Of a stretch of 64,000 bases of DNA, positions 36,065-44,487 are shown in pieces (the stretch's first letter is position 1; every line of letters starts with the position of its first letter). The translations under genes were made by a program, and so were the position numbers. The notes beneath the pieces were generated by a model. The model was not told the origin of the DNA, did not search any database, and saw nothing but the letters and a program-made list of their open reading frames with translations. The DNA is taken from the NCBI RefSeq assembly GCF_009720145.1, contig NZ_CP046252.1:372001-436000 (forward strand). The letters run 5' to 3'. The stretch comes from Sphingobium sp. CAP-1 (GTDB lineage: Bacteria; Pseudomonadota; Alphaproteobacteria; Sphingomonadales; Sphingomonadaceae).

Positions 36065-36104
36065 GGCGCTTCCCGCGCTCTCTCCGCTTCGCTAACGGGC
36101 GGCA

Positions 36105-36884
36105 ATGACTGGTTCCGTTACCGCCATCCTGCTCGCCGGCGCGCGCCCGATTCCCGATCCTTTGGCGCAGGCTGCCGGCGTTGCGGTCAAACCGCTGGTC
36201 CCGGTCGGCGGCGAACCGATGATCAATCGTCCGGCCCGCGCGCTGCTGGAGCATCCCGCGATCGGGCAGGTCATCATCCTGACCCAGCGGCCCGACCTGT
36301 TCGCCGCCGATCCCGCCACCGGCTGGCTGGCCGGTCATCCCCGCGTGCGGTTCGAAACGGGTGGGCAGGGGATCGCCTCCTCGCTGCTGGCGCTGCTGGA
36401 GACGGGCGATCTGCCCTTCCCGATCCTGCTGACCACCGCCGACCATGTGCTGCTTGATCGCGCCATGCTCGATCAGTTCGTGGCGGAAGCTGGCGGCGCG
36501 GACATCGCCGTCGCCATGGTGGAGCGGGCGACGTTGCTGGCGCGCTATCCGGGGTCGCGCCGCACCTGGCTCAAATTCCGCGACGGCTGGTGGTCGGGCG
36601 CGAACATCTTCTGGTTCGGCAGCGACAAGGCCCGGTCGGTCATCGCCCTGTGGCAGGAGGTGGAGCAGGACCGCAAGAAGGGGTGGAAGATCCTCGCCGC
36701 CTTCGGCCCGTTCGCCTTGCTGGGCGCTGTGCTGCGCATCCTGACGCTGCGCGGCGGCATCGCGCGGATCGGCCGCAAATTCGGCGTCACCGCGCGGCTG
36801 GTGGCGATGGCCAGCCCGGAAGCCTGCATCGACGCGGACAAGCCGGAGGATGTCACCCTGATCGAAGCGATCCTGCGGCGATAG
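36105..36884 (+). CDS. Nucleotidyltransferase family protein (MobA/GlmU-like fold)
   Basis: A 259-residue protein with an N-terminal nucleotide-binding fold: A-I-L-L-A-G-A-R-P, then K-P-L-V-P-V-G-G-E-P-M, and a metal-binding aspartate in T-T-A-D-H-V-L. This is the NTP_transf_3 pattern that transfers nucleotidyl groups to sugars, molybdopterin or phospho-alcohols. The C-terminal half is hydrophobic and basic and does not match MobA, so a specific role cannot be named. It follows the M23 peptidase gene by 40 bases and converges with rnhA with a 6-base gap. Confidence 0.8.
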   Translation: MTGSVTAILLAGARPIPDPLAQAAGVAVKPLVPVGGEPMINRPARALLEHPAIGQVIILTQRPDLFAADPATGWLAGHPRVRFETGGQGIASSLLALLETGDLPFPILLTTADHVLLDRAMLDQFVAEAGGADIAVAMVERATLLARYPGSRRTWLKFRDGWWSGANIFWFGSDKARSVIALWQEVEQDRKKGWKILAAFGPFALLGAVLRILTLRGGIARIGRKFGVTARLVAMASPEACIDADKPEDVTLIEAILRR

Positions 36885-36890
36885 GGTTTC

Positions 36891-37337
36891 TTATTTCCGA
36901 AAACGCTCCGCCGCCGCGCAGGCCAGCGCGTCGGCGCGTTCATTCTCCGGGTGGCCGGCATGGCCTTTCACCCATTGCCACGTCACCTTGTGCGGAGCCG
37001 CCGCCTTCAGCAGCAATTGCCAGATCTCGACATTCTTGACCGGCTTGTTGTCGGCGGTGCGCCAGCCCTTTTTCTGCCAGCCGAACACCCATTTGGTGAT
37101 GCCGTCCATCACATATTTGCTGTCGGTGTAGAGCGTCACCTGACACGGCTTCTTGAGCAGGCTCAGCGCCTCGACCGCGGCCATCATTTCCATGCGGTTG
37201 TTGGTTGTCTGCGCATCGCCGCCGGAAATTTCCTTCTCTCTCTCGCCAAAGCGCAGCACCGCGCCCCAGCCGCCGGGGCCGGGATTGCCCTTGCACGCGC
37301 CGTCGGTGAAGATATCGACTTGAGGGAGGTTGGTCAC
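36891..37337 (-). CDS. rnhA: Ribonuclease HI
   Basis: A 148-residue enzyme that cuts the RNA strand of RNA:DNA hybrids. The acidic catalytic residues are visible in F-T-D-G-A-C-K-G-N-P, M-E-M-M-A-A-V-E-A, Y-T-D-S-K-Y-V and N-E-R-A-D-A-L-A, with the conserved G-H-A-G-H-P-E-N substrate loop. Length matches E. coli RnhA (155). It overlaps thrB by four bases; the order ispH-thrB-rnhA is conserved in alphaproteobacteria. Confidence 0.96.
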   Translation of the reverse strand: MTNLPQVDIFTDGACKGNPGPGGWGAVLRFGEREKEISGGDAQTTNNRMEMMAAVEALSLLKKPCQVTLYTDSKYVMDGITKWVFGWQKKGWRTADNKPVKNVEIWQLLLKAAAPHKVTWQWVKGHAGHPENERADALACAAAERFRK

Positions 37338-38311
37338 GCGCCCAGCAATTCCGCCGGCTCGGCCCTGGCATAGAAATCCAGCCGCCGCAGATAGGCGAGC
37401 GGGTCTTTGCGCGTCACCAGCGCGTCCGCCGGCGTGTTGATCCAGTCATAGGCGCGCGTCAGCAGGAAACGCAGCGCCGCGCCCCGGCACAATATCGGGA
37501 AGGCGGCGCGCTCGGCGTCGCTCAGCCCATGCGCTTCTACATAGCCCGCGCCGATCGCGGCGGCGCGATCGCCATGCCAGATCGCGCCGTCATTGCTGAA
37601 GCACCAGGCGCTGTGGGTGACGGCCAGATCATAGGCGCGAATATCGGTGCAACTGAAATAAAAGTCGATCAGGCCCGTGACCATATCGCCCAGCATCAGC
37701 ACATTGTCGGGGAACAGGTCGGCATGGATCACCGATCGCGGCAGGCCGGCGGGCCAGTGCGCGTCGAGAAACGCCAGTTCCTCCGCCACCCGCGCGCCAA
37801 GGCCCGGCTCGATCTGCTCGAAATCGTCACCGCATTTCGCCGCCAGTTCATGCCAGCCGGCAATGTCCAGCGCGTTGCGCCGCTCGCCGGCAAAGCCCTG
37901 CGCCGCCCTGTGCAGTTCGCCCAGCGCTACGCCGGCCGCGCGCGCTTGCCCCGGCGTCGGTTCGGTGACGCTGATCCCGGTCAGAAACTCGATCAGGCAG
38001 GCGGGGCGACCCGACAATTGTTGCAGCCTTTTGCCCTCGCGATCGGCGATGAAGCGGGGGACGAGGCAACCGCGCGCGCCCAGATGGTCGAGCAGGTCCA
38101 TGAAGAAGGGCAGGTCCGCCTCATCCACCCGCTTTTCATAGAGGGTCAGGATATAGCGGTGCCCCTTCCCATCAGGGCCGGTGGTTTCCAGCAGGTAATT
38201 GCTGTTCTCCACCCCTTCGGCAATGCCCTTGGCCGACACGAGCCGGCCGGCGTCGTAGCGGGTGAGGAAAGCGTCGATCTCTTCGGCGGGGACGTGGGTG
38301 TAGACGGCCAT
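37334..38311 (-). CDS. thrB: Homoserine kinase (type II, APH fold)
   Basis: A 325-residue enzyme that phosphorylates homoserine for threonine synthesis. It belongs to the choline kinase/aminoglycoside phosphotransferase fold. It has an N-terminal V-E-N-S-N-Y-L-L-E-T segment, the catalytic loop H-A-D-L-F-P-D-N-V-L and the metal-binding D-F-Y-F-S-C. This alphaproteobacterial type is unrelated to the GHMP-type ThrB of E. coli. It starts three bases after ispH and overlaps rnhA by four bases. Confidence 0.93.
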   Translation of the reverse strand: MAVYTHVPAEEIDAFLTRYDAGRLVSAKGIAEGVENSNYLLETTGPDGKGHRYILTLYEKRVDEADLPFFMDLLDHLGARGCLVPRFIADREGKRLQQLSGRPACLIEFLTGISVTEPTPGQARAAGVALGELHRAAQGFAGERRNALDIAGWHELAAKCGDDFEQIEPGLGARVAEELAFLDAHWPAGLPRSVIHADLFPDNVLMLGDMVTGLIDFYFSCTDIRAYDLAVTHSAWCFSNDGAIWHGDRAAAIGAGYVEAHGLSDAERAAFPILCRGAALRFLLTRAYDWINTPADALVTRKDPLAYLRRLDFYARAEPAELLGA

Positions 38312-38314
38312 GAT

Positions 38315-39274
38315 TCAAGCAGTCTCCAGTCCGCGGGGCAATTTGAAGGCGATATTTTCCTGCGCTGTCTCGACTTGTCGCTCGTCGACGATGAAGCGCT
38401 CTCCAATCCGGTCGACCACCTCGCGCACCAGCAGTTCGGGCGCGGAGGCGCCGGCGGTCAGGCCAAGCGTCCTGACGCCGTCGAGCCAGGCGAAATCAAT
38501 GTCGGCGGCGCGCTGGATCAGGCGCGCGGGGGTGCCTTCGCGCTCCGCCACCTCCACCAGCCGCAGCGAATTGGAGCTGTTGGGCGCACCGATCACATAG
38601 ACAGCGTCGCACTGGGTCGCGATCGCCTTGACCGCGGTCTGGCGGTTCGATGTGGCGTAACAGATATCCTCGCCCTTGGGCGCGGCGATGCCGGGGAAGC
38701 GGCGCTCCAGCGTGGCGACGATCGCGGCGGTATCGTCCACCGACAGCGTCGTCTGCGTCAGGAAGGCGAGATTGGCGGGATCGGCCGGCGCGAAGGCTTC
38801 GGCATCCTCGACCGTTTCGATCAGGCTCATCGTCCCGTCTGGCACCTGACCGAACGTGCCGATCACTTCGGGGTGCCCCTTATGTCCGATGAACAATATA
38901 TGGCGGCCGGCATCGACCTGCCGTTCGGCCTGACGATGGACCTTGCTGACCAGCGGGCAGGTGGCGTCCAGATAGTCGAGGCCGCGCTCCTCCGCCTTGG
39001 CCGGCACCGCCTTGGGTACGCCATGGGCGGAAAAGACGACCGGCACGCCATCGGGCACCTGATCCAGTTCCTCCACGAAGATCGCGCCCTTGGCCTTCAG
39101 ACTGTCGACCACGAACTTGTTATGGACGATTTCGTGCCGGACATAGACGGGCGCGCCATATTTCTCGATGGCCCGTTCCACGATGATGATCGCGCGATCG
39201 ACCCCGGCGCAGAAGCCGCGCGGGGCGGCGATCAACAGGGTCATCGGCGGCAGGGCGGCGGAGGCGTCGGTCAT
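38315..39274 (-). CDS. ispH: 4-hydroxy-3-methylbut-2-enyl diphosphate reductase
   Basis: A 319-residue [4Fe-4S] enzyme, the last step of the non-mevalonate isoprenoid pathway, making IPP and DMAPP. Cluster cysteines lie in P-R-G-F-C-A-G-V-D, D-A-T-C-P-L-V and a third position in the C-terminal half (C-D-A-V-Y). Conserved H-E-I-V-H-N and F-S-A-H-G-V-P segments bind substrate diphosphate. It is the first gene of the ispH-thrB-rnhA operon. Confidence 0.96.
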   Translation of the reverse strand: MTDASAALPPMTLLIAAPRGFCAGVDRAIIIVERAIEKYGAPVYVRHEIVHNKFVVDSLKAKGAIFVEELDQVPDGVPVVFSAHGVPKAVPAKAEERGLDYLDATCPLVSKVHRQAERQVDAGRHILFIGHKGHPEVIGTFGQVPDGTMSLIETVEDAEAFAPADPANLAFLTQTTLSVDDTAAIVATLERRFPGIAAPKGEDICYATSNRQTAVKAIATQCDAVYVIGAPNSSNSLRLVEVAEREGTPARLIQRAADIDFAWLDGVRTLGLTAGASAPELLVREVVDRIGERFIVDERQVETAQENIAFKLPRGLETA

Positions 39275-39416
39275 GTCCAGCCGCTTAGTTCAATGTGCGG
39301 CGCGATGAAAGGGCGAACAGGAAAGCCGCCTCCTTCCGGTTGCGCCGGACGTGGGGGATGGATAAGGAAGCGCAGAGCGTCCGGTCTTGTGGGGCTTTGC
39401 GAAGGATTATCTGCTG

Positions 39417-40055
39417 GTGAAACTGTCTACTGTCGCCCTGACCGCCATGCTGGCCCTGTCTCTGGCGGGCTGTTCGCGCCGGGGTGAGATCGATGCCACC
39501 GGCGGCATCGTTGCCGTGCGTTCGGCTTGCCCGACGGCGGCGATTCCGGCCCAGACCGGCGACATCACCCTGTTCAATCCGGCCGGTCGCACCGACGCCG
39601 CCGCGCTTGATCTGGTCGCCAACATCACCGATCTGCGCTCCACCTGCACCGATGGCGCGCAATATTATACCGAAGCGACCTTCACCGTGAATGCGCGCCG
39701 CAGCGACGCCAGCGCCGCGCGGCAAGTGACGCTCCCCTATTTCTCGGCCGTGGTGCGCGGCGGCAGCACGGTGGTTGCCAAGCGCGTGGGTCAGGTGACG
39801 CTGAATTTCGCCGCCGGCGACTATCGCGCCAGCGCGCAGGCCAAGGCCGGCTCCTTCGTGGACAAGGCGGCGGCGTCGCTGCCTGCCGACATCCAGCAGA
39901 AGATCACGCAGAAGCGCAAAGCCGGCGATGCCGACGCCGCGATCGATCCCTTCGCCCAGCCCGATGTCAAGGCGGCGTTGCAGCGAACCAGCTTTGAGCT
40001 GCTCGTGGGTTTCAACCTGACCCAGGATCAGCTCAAATATAACGCGACGCGCTGA
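39417..40055 (+). CDS. Hypothetical lipoprotein
   Basis: A 212-residue protein starting with GTG, preceded by GAAGGA about 10 bases upstream. It has a lipoprotein signal with lipobox L-S-L-A-G-C (Cys at about residue 19), so it is probably anchored in a membrane facing the periplasm. The rest is predicted mainly beta, with a second cysteine pair (S-A-C-P and S-T-C-T). I recognise no family. It lies upstream of argS with a repeat in between and is divergent from ispH. A TTG 10 codons upstream is an alternative start. Confidence 0.75.
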   Translation: MKLSTVALTAMLALSLAGCSRRGEIDATGGIVAVRSACPTAAIPAQTGDITLFNPAGRTDAAALDLVANITDLRSTCTDGAQYYTEATFTVNARRSDASAARQVTLPYFSAVVRGGSTVVAKRVGQVTLNFAAGDYRASAQAKAGSFVDKAAASLPADIQQKITQKRKAGDADAAIDPFAQPDVKAALQRTSFELLVGFNLTQDQLKYNATR

Positions 40056-40069
40056 GAGCGAACCCATTT

Positions 40070-40147
40070 CCGTTCGCCCTGAGCTTGTCGAAGGGCTGTT
40101 CTTCTTTTTAAGAAAGTGCAGGGCTTCGACAGGCTCCGCCCGAACGG
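40070..40147. repeat. Intergenic inverted repeat with CGTTCGCCCTGAGC core
   Basis: The left arm (40070-40097, containing GTTCGCCCTGAGCTTGTCGA) and right arm (40120-40147) are imperfectly complementary, with a small inner hairpin around a T-rich loop (40101-40116). This arrangement is a familiar repeat between sphingomonad genes. It separates the lipoprotein gene from argS and may work as a terminator. Confidence 0.7.
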
Positions 40148-40174
40148 GTCTATAGCTTTTCGAGGAATTGCCCC

Positions 40175-41902
40175 GTGTCCCTTTATACCCGTTTCACCGC
40201 CCATCTCGATGCCGTGCTGGACGCGTTGGAGGCCGACGGCGTGCTGCCCGCCGGCCTCAACCGCAAGCCGGTGACGGTCGAGCCGCCGCGCGATGCGTCG
40301 CATGGCGATCTGGCCACCAACGCCGCCATGGTGCTGGCCAAGCCAGCCGGCACCAATCCGCGCGCGCTGGCTGACGCGATCGTCACCAGGTTGCAGGCGC
40401 TGGACGAGGTGGACAGCGCGACGATCGCCGGTCCTGGCTTCATCAACCTGACCCTGACCGACGCCACATGGCGTGCGGAACTGGCGGCGATCCACGCCGA
40501 TGCCGCCGATTATGGCCGCTCCGATTTCGGGCAGGGCGTGACCGTCAATGTCGAATATGTCTCCGCCAACCCGACCGGCCCGATGCATATGGGCCATTGC
40601 CGGGGCGCGGTGGTGGGCGACGCGCTCGCCACCCTGCTGGAATATGCCGGGCATAAGGTGATCCGCGAATATTATATCAATGATGCGGGCGGTCAGGTCG
40701 ACGTGCTGGCCCGCTCGGCGCATCTGCGCTACCGCGAGGCGCTGGGCGAGGATGTGGGCGCGATCCCCGAAGGCCTCTATCCCGGCGATTATCTGGTGCC
40801 GGTGGGGCAGGCGCTGGCCGCAGACTATGGCGACCGCTTCGTTGGTGCGCCCGAAGCCGACTGGCTGGTCCTGTTCCGCACCTTCGCCGTGGCCAGGATG
40901 ATGGACATGATCCGCAGCGATCTCGCGCTGCTCGGCATCCATCACGACCTTTTCTCGTCGGAGGCGGAGTTGCAGGCGGCGGGCAAGCCGGAACAGGCCG
41001 AAGCCTGGCTGCGCGCCCATGACCTTGTCTATGACGGCGTGCTGGAAGCGCCCAAGGGCGAGTTGCCGGACGACTGGGAACCGGTCGAACTGCCGCTGTT
41101 TCGTTCCACGAAGTTCGGCGACGATCAGGACCGGCCGATCAAGAAATCGAACGGAGCCTGGACCTATTTCGGCGCCGACATGGCCTATCATTATCAGAAG
41201 GCCCAGAGCGCCGACCAGTTGATCGATATCTGGGGCGCCGACCATGCCGGCACGGTGAAGCGCATCCAGGCCGCCGTCGCCGCCCTGACCGAGGGCAAGG
41301 CGCGGTTCGACGTGAAGCTCATTCAGATGGTTCGCCTGCTCCGCGACGGCGAGCCGGTGAAAATGTCCAAGCGCGCCGGCAATTTCGTGACGCTGGCCGA
41401 TGTGGTCAGGGAAGTGGGCAAGGATGTGGTCCGCTTCACCATGTTGACGCGCAAGGCCGACGCCCAGATGGACTTCGACTTCGCCAAGGTGGTGGAGGCG
41501 TCGAAGGACAATCCGGTATTCTATGTCCAATATGCCCATGCGCGGATTTCCTCGCTCGGCCGCCGCGCGCAGGAAGCCGGGATCGATCTGCCCGCGCCCG
41601 ACCTGTCCCTTCTTGGGACGGCGGAGCTGGCCATGGTCAAGCTCGCCGCCCAATTTCCGCGCGTGGTCGAAGGATCGGCCCAGTCCCGCGAACCGCACCG
41701 TATCGCCTTCTATCTCAATGATTTGGCCTCCGCCTTTCATGGCTGGTGGAATATGGGCAATGATGATCCGCGCGCGCGTGTCATATTGGCTGACGACCCG
41801 TCGCTCACCGCTACCCGGCTTTTCCTCGCGCAGGGAATCGGGCAGATTGTCCGCAATGGCCTGGCCCTGATGGGCGTGGCCGCCCTGACGGAAATGCAGT
41901 GA
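40175..41902 (+). CDS. argS: Arginyl-tRNA synthetase
   Basis: A 575-residue class I synthetase charging tRNA-Arg. The HIGH motif is H-M-G-H (about residue 138) in P-T-G-P-M-H-M-G-H, and the KMSKS-type motif is K396-M-S-K. The C-terminal DALR anticodon-binding domain is complete. It starts with GTG at 40175. It is followed after 11 bases by the SPOR protein gene, an order conserved in alphaproteobacteria. Confidence 0.97.
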   Translation: MSLYTRFTAHLDAVLDALEADGVLPAGLNRKPVTVEPPRDASHGDLATNAAMVLAKPAGTNPRALADAIVTRLQALDEVDSATIAGPGFINLTLTDATWRAELAAIHADAADYGRSDFGQGVTVNVEYVSANPTGPMHMGHCRGAVVGDALATLLEYAGHKVIREYYINDAGGQVDVLARSAHLRYREALGEDVGAIPEGLYPGDYLVPVGQALAADYGDRFVGAPEADWLVLFRTFAVARMMDMIRSDLALLGIHHDLFSSEAELQAAGKPEQAEAWLRAHDLVYDGVLEAPKGELPDDWEPVELPLFRSTKFGDDQDRPIKKSNGAWTYFGADMAYHYQKAQSADQLIDIWGADHAGTVKRIQAAVAALTEGKARFDVKLIQMVRLLRDGEPVKMSKRAGNFVTLADVVREVGKDVVRFTMLTRKADAQMDFDFAKVVEASKDNPVFYVQYAHARISSLGRRAQEAGIDLPAPDLSLLGTAELAMVKLAAQFPRVVEGSAQSREPHRIAFYLNDLASAFHGWWNMGNDDPRARVILADDPSLTATRLFLAQGIGQIVRNGLALMGVAALTEMQ

Positions 41903-41913
41903 GGCGCTGAGAC

Positions 41914-42633
41914 ATGGGCGATTATGCGCGCGGTCGACTGGATCTGGACGATGAGGATCGCCTGCCCTGGCTGGAACCGGCCATGGATGATGATGGCGAC
42001 GAGGGCATTTCGCCGTTGCGCCTGCTTGGCCTCATCCTGCTGGGGCTGGCGCTGATCGGTGCGGTAGTCGCGGCTGTGTGGGGGATTCAGAGTCGCACCG
42101 GCGGCGCTGCGGGCGAGGGGCGCCTCATCGCCGCGCCGGCTGACAGCTACAAGATCGCGGCCAAGGAGGCCGATGCCAAGAAATTCGACGGCGAGGGCGA
42201 CGCCAGCTTCGCCGCGAGCGAGGGCGTGCTGCGCGACGGCCGGATCGATCCCAGCCGCGTCCCCGAAGCCCCGATCGCCAAGACCCGTCCCGAACCGGCG
42301 ACCGCCAGGCCCGCAACTCCGGCCAAGCCGGCCCAGAGCGTGACCGCGCGGGTCGCCGACGAAACCAATGTGCGCCCGGTGGCCGCACCTCGTCCGTCCG
42401 GCGGTGGCGGGCTGATCCAGCTTGGCGCCTATGGCAGCGCGGCGGTTGCCAGGGACGCCTGGGGCAAGCTGTCCAAACGCTTCGCCTATCTCGCTCCGCT
42501 CGCCATGACGGTGGAGCCGGCGGAAGTGGGCGGCAGCACCGTCTATCGCCTGCGCGCTGGCGCCGGGGGACAGGCGACCATGCTTTGCGGCAAGCTCAAG
42601 GTCGCTGGCGAAAGCTGCATGGTGGTGAACTGA
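41914..42633 (+). CDS. SPOR domain protein
   Basis: A 239-residue single-pass membrane protein with a short acidic cytosolic N-terminus (1-34), one transmembrane helix (35-57), a Pro/Ala-rich periplasmic linker and a C-terminal SPOR domain (about 160-239; G-L-I-Q-L-G-A-Y-G and V-Y-R-L-R-A-G). SPOR domains bind denuded glycan strands at the septum, so the protein should localise to the division site. In many alphaproteobacteria this gene is followed directly by nagZ; here tetR and a Rieske oxygenase gene come between. Confidence 0.88.
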   Translation: MGDYARGRLDLDDEDRLPWLEPAMDDDGDEGISPLRLLGLILLGLALIGAVVAAVWGIQSRTGGAAGEGRLIAAPADSYKIAAKEADAKKFDGEGDASFAASEGVLRDGRIDPSRVPEAPIAKTRPEPATARPATPAKPAQSVTARVADETNVRPVAAPRPSGGGGLIQLGAYGSAAVARDAWGKLSKRFAYLAPLAMTVEPAEVGGSTVYRLRAGAGGQATMLCGKLKVAGESCMVVN

Positions 42634-42689
42634 CCGCGACGCGGGCGTGATGCGGTGGACAAGGGCGCCGGCCTGACCGACAAGGCGGC

Positions 42690-43238
42690 ATGGCCGACAA
42701 GAAACTGACCCGCGACACCATCGCCGCTGCGGCGCTGGACCTTCTCAACGAACAGGGACTGGAACAGCTCAGCCTGCGCAAGCTGGCGGCCCGGCTGGAT
42801 GTGAAGGCGCCCTCGCTCTACTGGCATGTCGCGGACAAGAACGCCCTGCTGGCGCTGCTGGCGGACAGCGTGTTCGCCGCCTGTGTGGCGCAAATCCCGC
42901 CCAGCCCGGACTGGCGCGCCTGGCTGCGTGCTTTTGGCGTCGCGCTGTGGCGCGCGCAGAATGACATGCGCGATGCGGGCCGGCTGATCCTGACGGCGGC
43001 GCAGGATGATTCGGCGCTGGCGCGGATGGAGCAGGCGATTGTCGCGCCGCTGACCGCGCTGGGGCTGAGCGCTGCGGACGCCGTGCCGATGCAGGCGTCG
43101 GTACAGGCGCTCGTGACCGGATGGACCTGTTTCGCACAGGGACCGAATAGCGAATATCTTCAAGCACATATGGCGGTCGACACTGCCTTTGTCCGGTCGC
43201 TCGACGCGCTGCTGGACGGCTATGCCGCCGTACGTTGA
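42690..43238 (+). CDS. TetR-class transcriptional repressor
   Basis: A 182-residue regulator with an N-terminal helix-turn-helix (about residues 27-47; L-S-L-R-K-L-A-A-R-L-D-V-K-A-P-S-L-Y-W-H) that closely follows the Tn10 TetR-type signature (L-Y-W-H-V-x-x-K-x-A-L-L). The C-terminal ligand-binding domain is helical. The ligand is unknown. A 43-bp palindrome made of two TetR-like operators starts one base after its stop codon and precedes a Rieske oxygenase gene, which is the likely target. The gene follows the SPOR gene by 56 bases and may also be read through from argS. Confidence 0.9.
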   Translation: MADKKLTRDTIAAAALDLLNEQGLEQLSLRKLAARLDVKAPSLYWHVADKNALLALLADSVFAACVAQIPPSPDWRAWLRAFGVALWRAQNDMRDAGRLILTAAQDDSALARMEQAIVAPLTALGLSAADAVPMQASVQALVTGWTCFAQGPNSEYLQAHMAVDTAFVRSLDALLDGYAAVR

Positions 43239-43239
43239 C

Positions 43240-43282
43240 CCGGCTACCTAACAGTGTTAGTCTAACACTGTTAGGTAGCCGG
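43240..43282. promoter_or_regulatory. Nested palindromic operator, likely TetR-family binding site
   Basis: A perfect 21-bp inverted repeat (arms 43240-43260 and 43262-43282) around one central base. Each arm contains its own 13-bp palindrome: CTAACAGTGTTAG (43248-43260) and CTAACACTGTTAG (43262-43274). The symmetry and size fit two adjacent TetR dimer sites. It lies 54 bases before the Rieske gene start. A terminator role is possible but no T-run follows. Confidence 0.75.
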
Positions 43283-43336
43283 CCGGATGTGATCGCAACA
43301 GCGGCGCACCTGGCCCTCAGGAGAGGGAAAGAGGTC

Positions 43337-44401
43337 ATGTATCCATTTCGCGACGGATGTTTCGCGGTGCGCAACGGCTGGTATGTTGCGGCATTTCGCA
43401 ATGAACTGGGCCGCGATCTGATCGCGCGAACCATCCTCGATCAGCCGGTGGTGCTGTACCGCAAGGAGGATGGCGAAGCGGTCGCGGTCGGCGGGCGCTG
43501 CCCCCACCGCCATTTCCCGCTGGGCAAAAGCTGTCTGAAAGGCGACAGCATCGTCTGCGGCTATCATGGCATCGCCTTTGGTGCGGACGGCCAGTGCGTC
43601 GATATTCCGAGTCAGGATTTCGTGCCGCGCGCCTATCGCATCCCCAGCTATCCTCTGGTCGAACATGGGCTGTGGGCCTGGATCTGGATGGGGGACGCGG
43701 ACAAGGCGGACGTGGCGCTGCTTCCCGATCTGGAGGAGATCGGCCTTACGGCGCCCGGCATGGTGTCGCGGCCCTTCTATGTGCAGGATGTGCAGGGGCG
43801 TTATCAGTTGCTCAACGACAATCTGCTCGATCTATCGCATCTCGCCTATCTCCATTCCAGCAGCATCGGCACGGTCGAAAATGCCTCCGCGCCCGAAGTC
43901 CTGACCAAACGGCCGGGCTTCCTGAGTTGCCGCCGATATATCCGCAACGCCGAACCGCCCGCGGTGATGGCTGCGGCGGGGCGCTATGCCGGCAAGATTG
44001 ATCGGGTGACGGGCATGGATTTCTATCTCCCCGGCTTCCATGCGGGCATCGGCGACATGGCCTATCCGCAGGATCATCCCGAACGGCCGGGTGAAACGAT
44101 CGTCACCAGCCGCGTCTATCATGCGGTGACGCCATCGACGCCGGGCAGTTGCATCTATTTCTTCGCCATGGCGTCCGAGGATGTGGAGGGCATGGACTTC
44201 ATGTTCGACTATCTCCGCCCGGTGCTGGAGGAGGACAAGTTCGCCACCGAGGAGATTGAGAAGATGCTGGCGCTGGTCGGCGAGCATCCCGACGAACTGC
44301 TCATCAAGACCGATCGCAACGCGGTGGAGGGGCGGCGGATGTTACAGGCGATGATGGATGCGGAGCGGGAGGCCGCCATGGCGGAGCCGGCCCCGGCCTG
44401 A
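43337..44401 (+). CDS. Rieske non-heme iron oxygenase, VanA-like
   Basis: A 354-residue oxygenase. The Rieske [2Fe-2S] cluster is bound by C55-x-H57 and C74-x2-H77. The mononuclear iron site has D165-L-S-H168-x4-H173, with a probable carboxylate ligand near D291. Size and layout match the VanA/DdmC group of O-demethylases and related monooxygenases acting on aromatic or cyclic substrates. Such enzymes need a ferredoxin reductase, which is not encoded nearby. The ATG at 43337 follows a strong AGGAGAGGG-type site. A palindromic operator and a tetR gene precede it, and a strong stem-loop follows. The substrate cannot be assigned. Confidence 0.92.
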   Translation: MYPFRDGCFAVRNGWYVAAFRNELGRDLIARTILDQPVVLYRKEDGEAVAVGGRCPHRHFPLGKSCLKGDSIVCGYHGIAFGADGQCVDIPSQDFVPRAYRIPSYPLVEHGLWAWIWMGDADKADVALLPDLEEIGLTAPGMVSRPFYVQDVQGRYQLLNDNLLDLSHLAYLHSSSIGTVENASAPEVLTKRPGFLSCRRYIRNAEPPAVMAAAGRYAGKIDRVTGMDFYLPGFHAGIGDMAYPQDHPERPGETIVTSRVYHAVTPSTPGSCIYFFAMASEDVEGMDFMFDYLRPVLEEDKFATEEIEKMLALVGEHPDELLIKTDRNAVEGRRMLQAMMDAEREAAMAEPAPA

Positions 44402-44406
44402 CCATC

Positions 44407-44442
44407 GGCGGGGCGGCCGTCCCTTTCCGTGGCCGCCCCGCC
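44407..44442 (+). terminator. Stem-loop terminator after the Rieske gene
   Basis: GGCGGGGCGGCC and GGCCGCCCCGCC form a perfect 12-bp stem with a 12-base loop, five bases after the stop codon. The following ATTTGCGCTT is only weakly T-rich. Confidence 0.7.
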
Positions 44443-44487
44443 ATTTGCGCTTCGACAGCGCGCGCGTGCCGCGCTACCATCGCCGTC

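Noticed and set aside
42690..43238. Tetracycline resistance locus, because the regulator resembles Tn10 TetR
   Set aside because: No TetA pump or TetX-type enzyme is adjacent; the similarity is in the DNA-binding helix only, and the neighbour is a Rieske oxygenase.
43235..43336. An N-terminal extension of the Rieske protein running through the palindrome
   Set aside because: The operator would be translated, the extension has no family match, and a strong ribosome binding site precedes the ATG at 43337.
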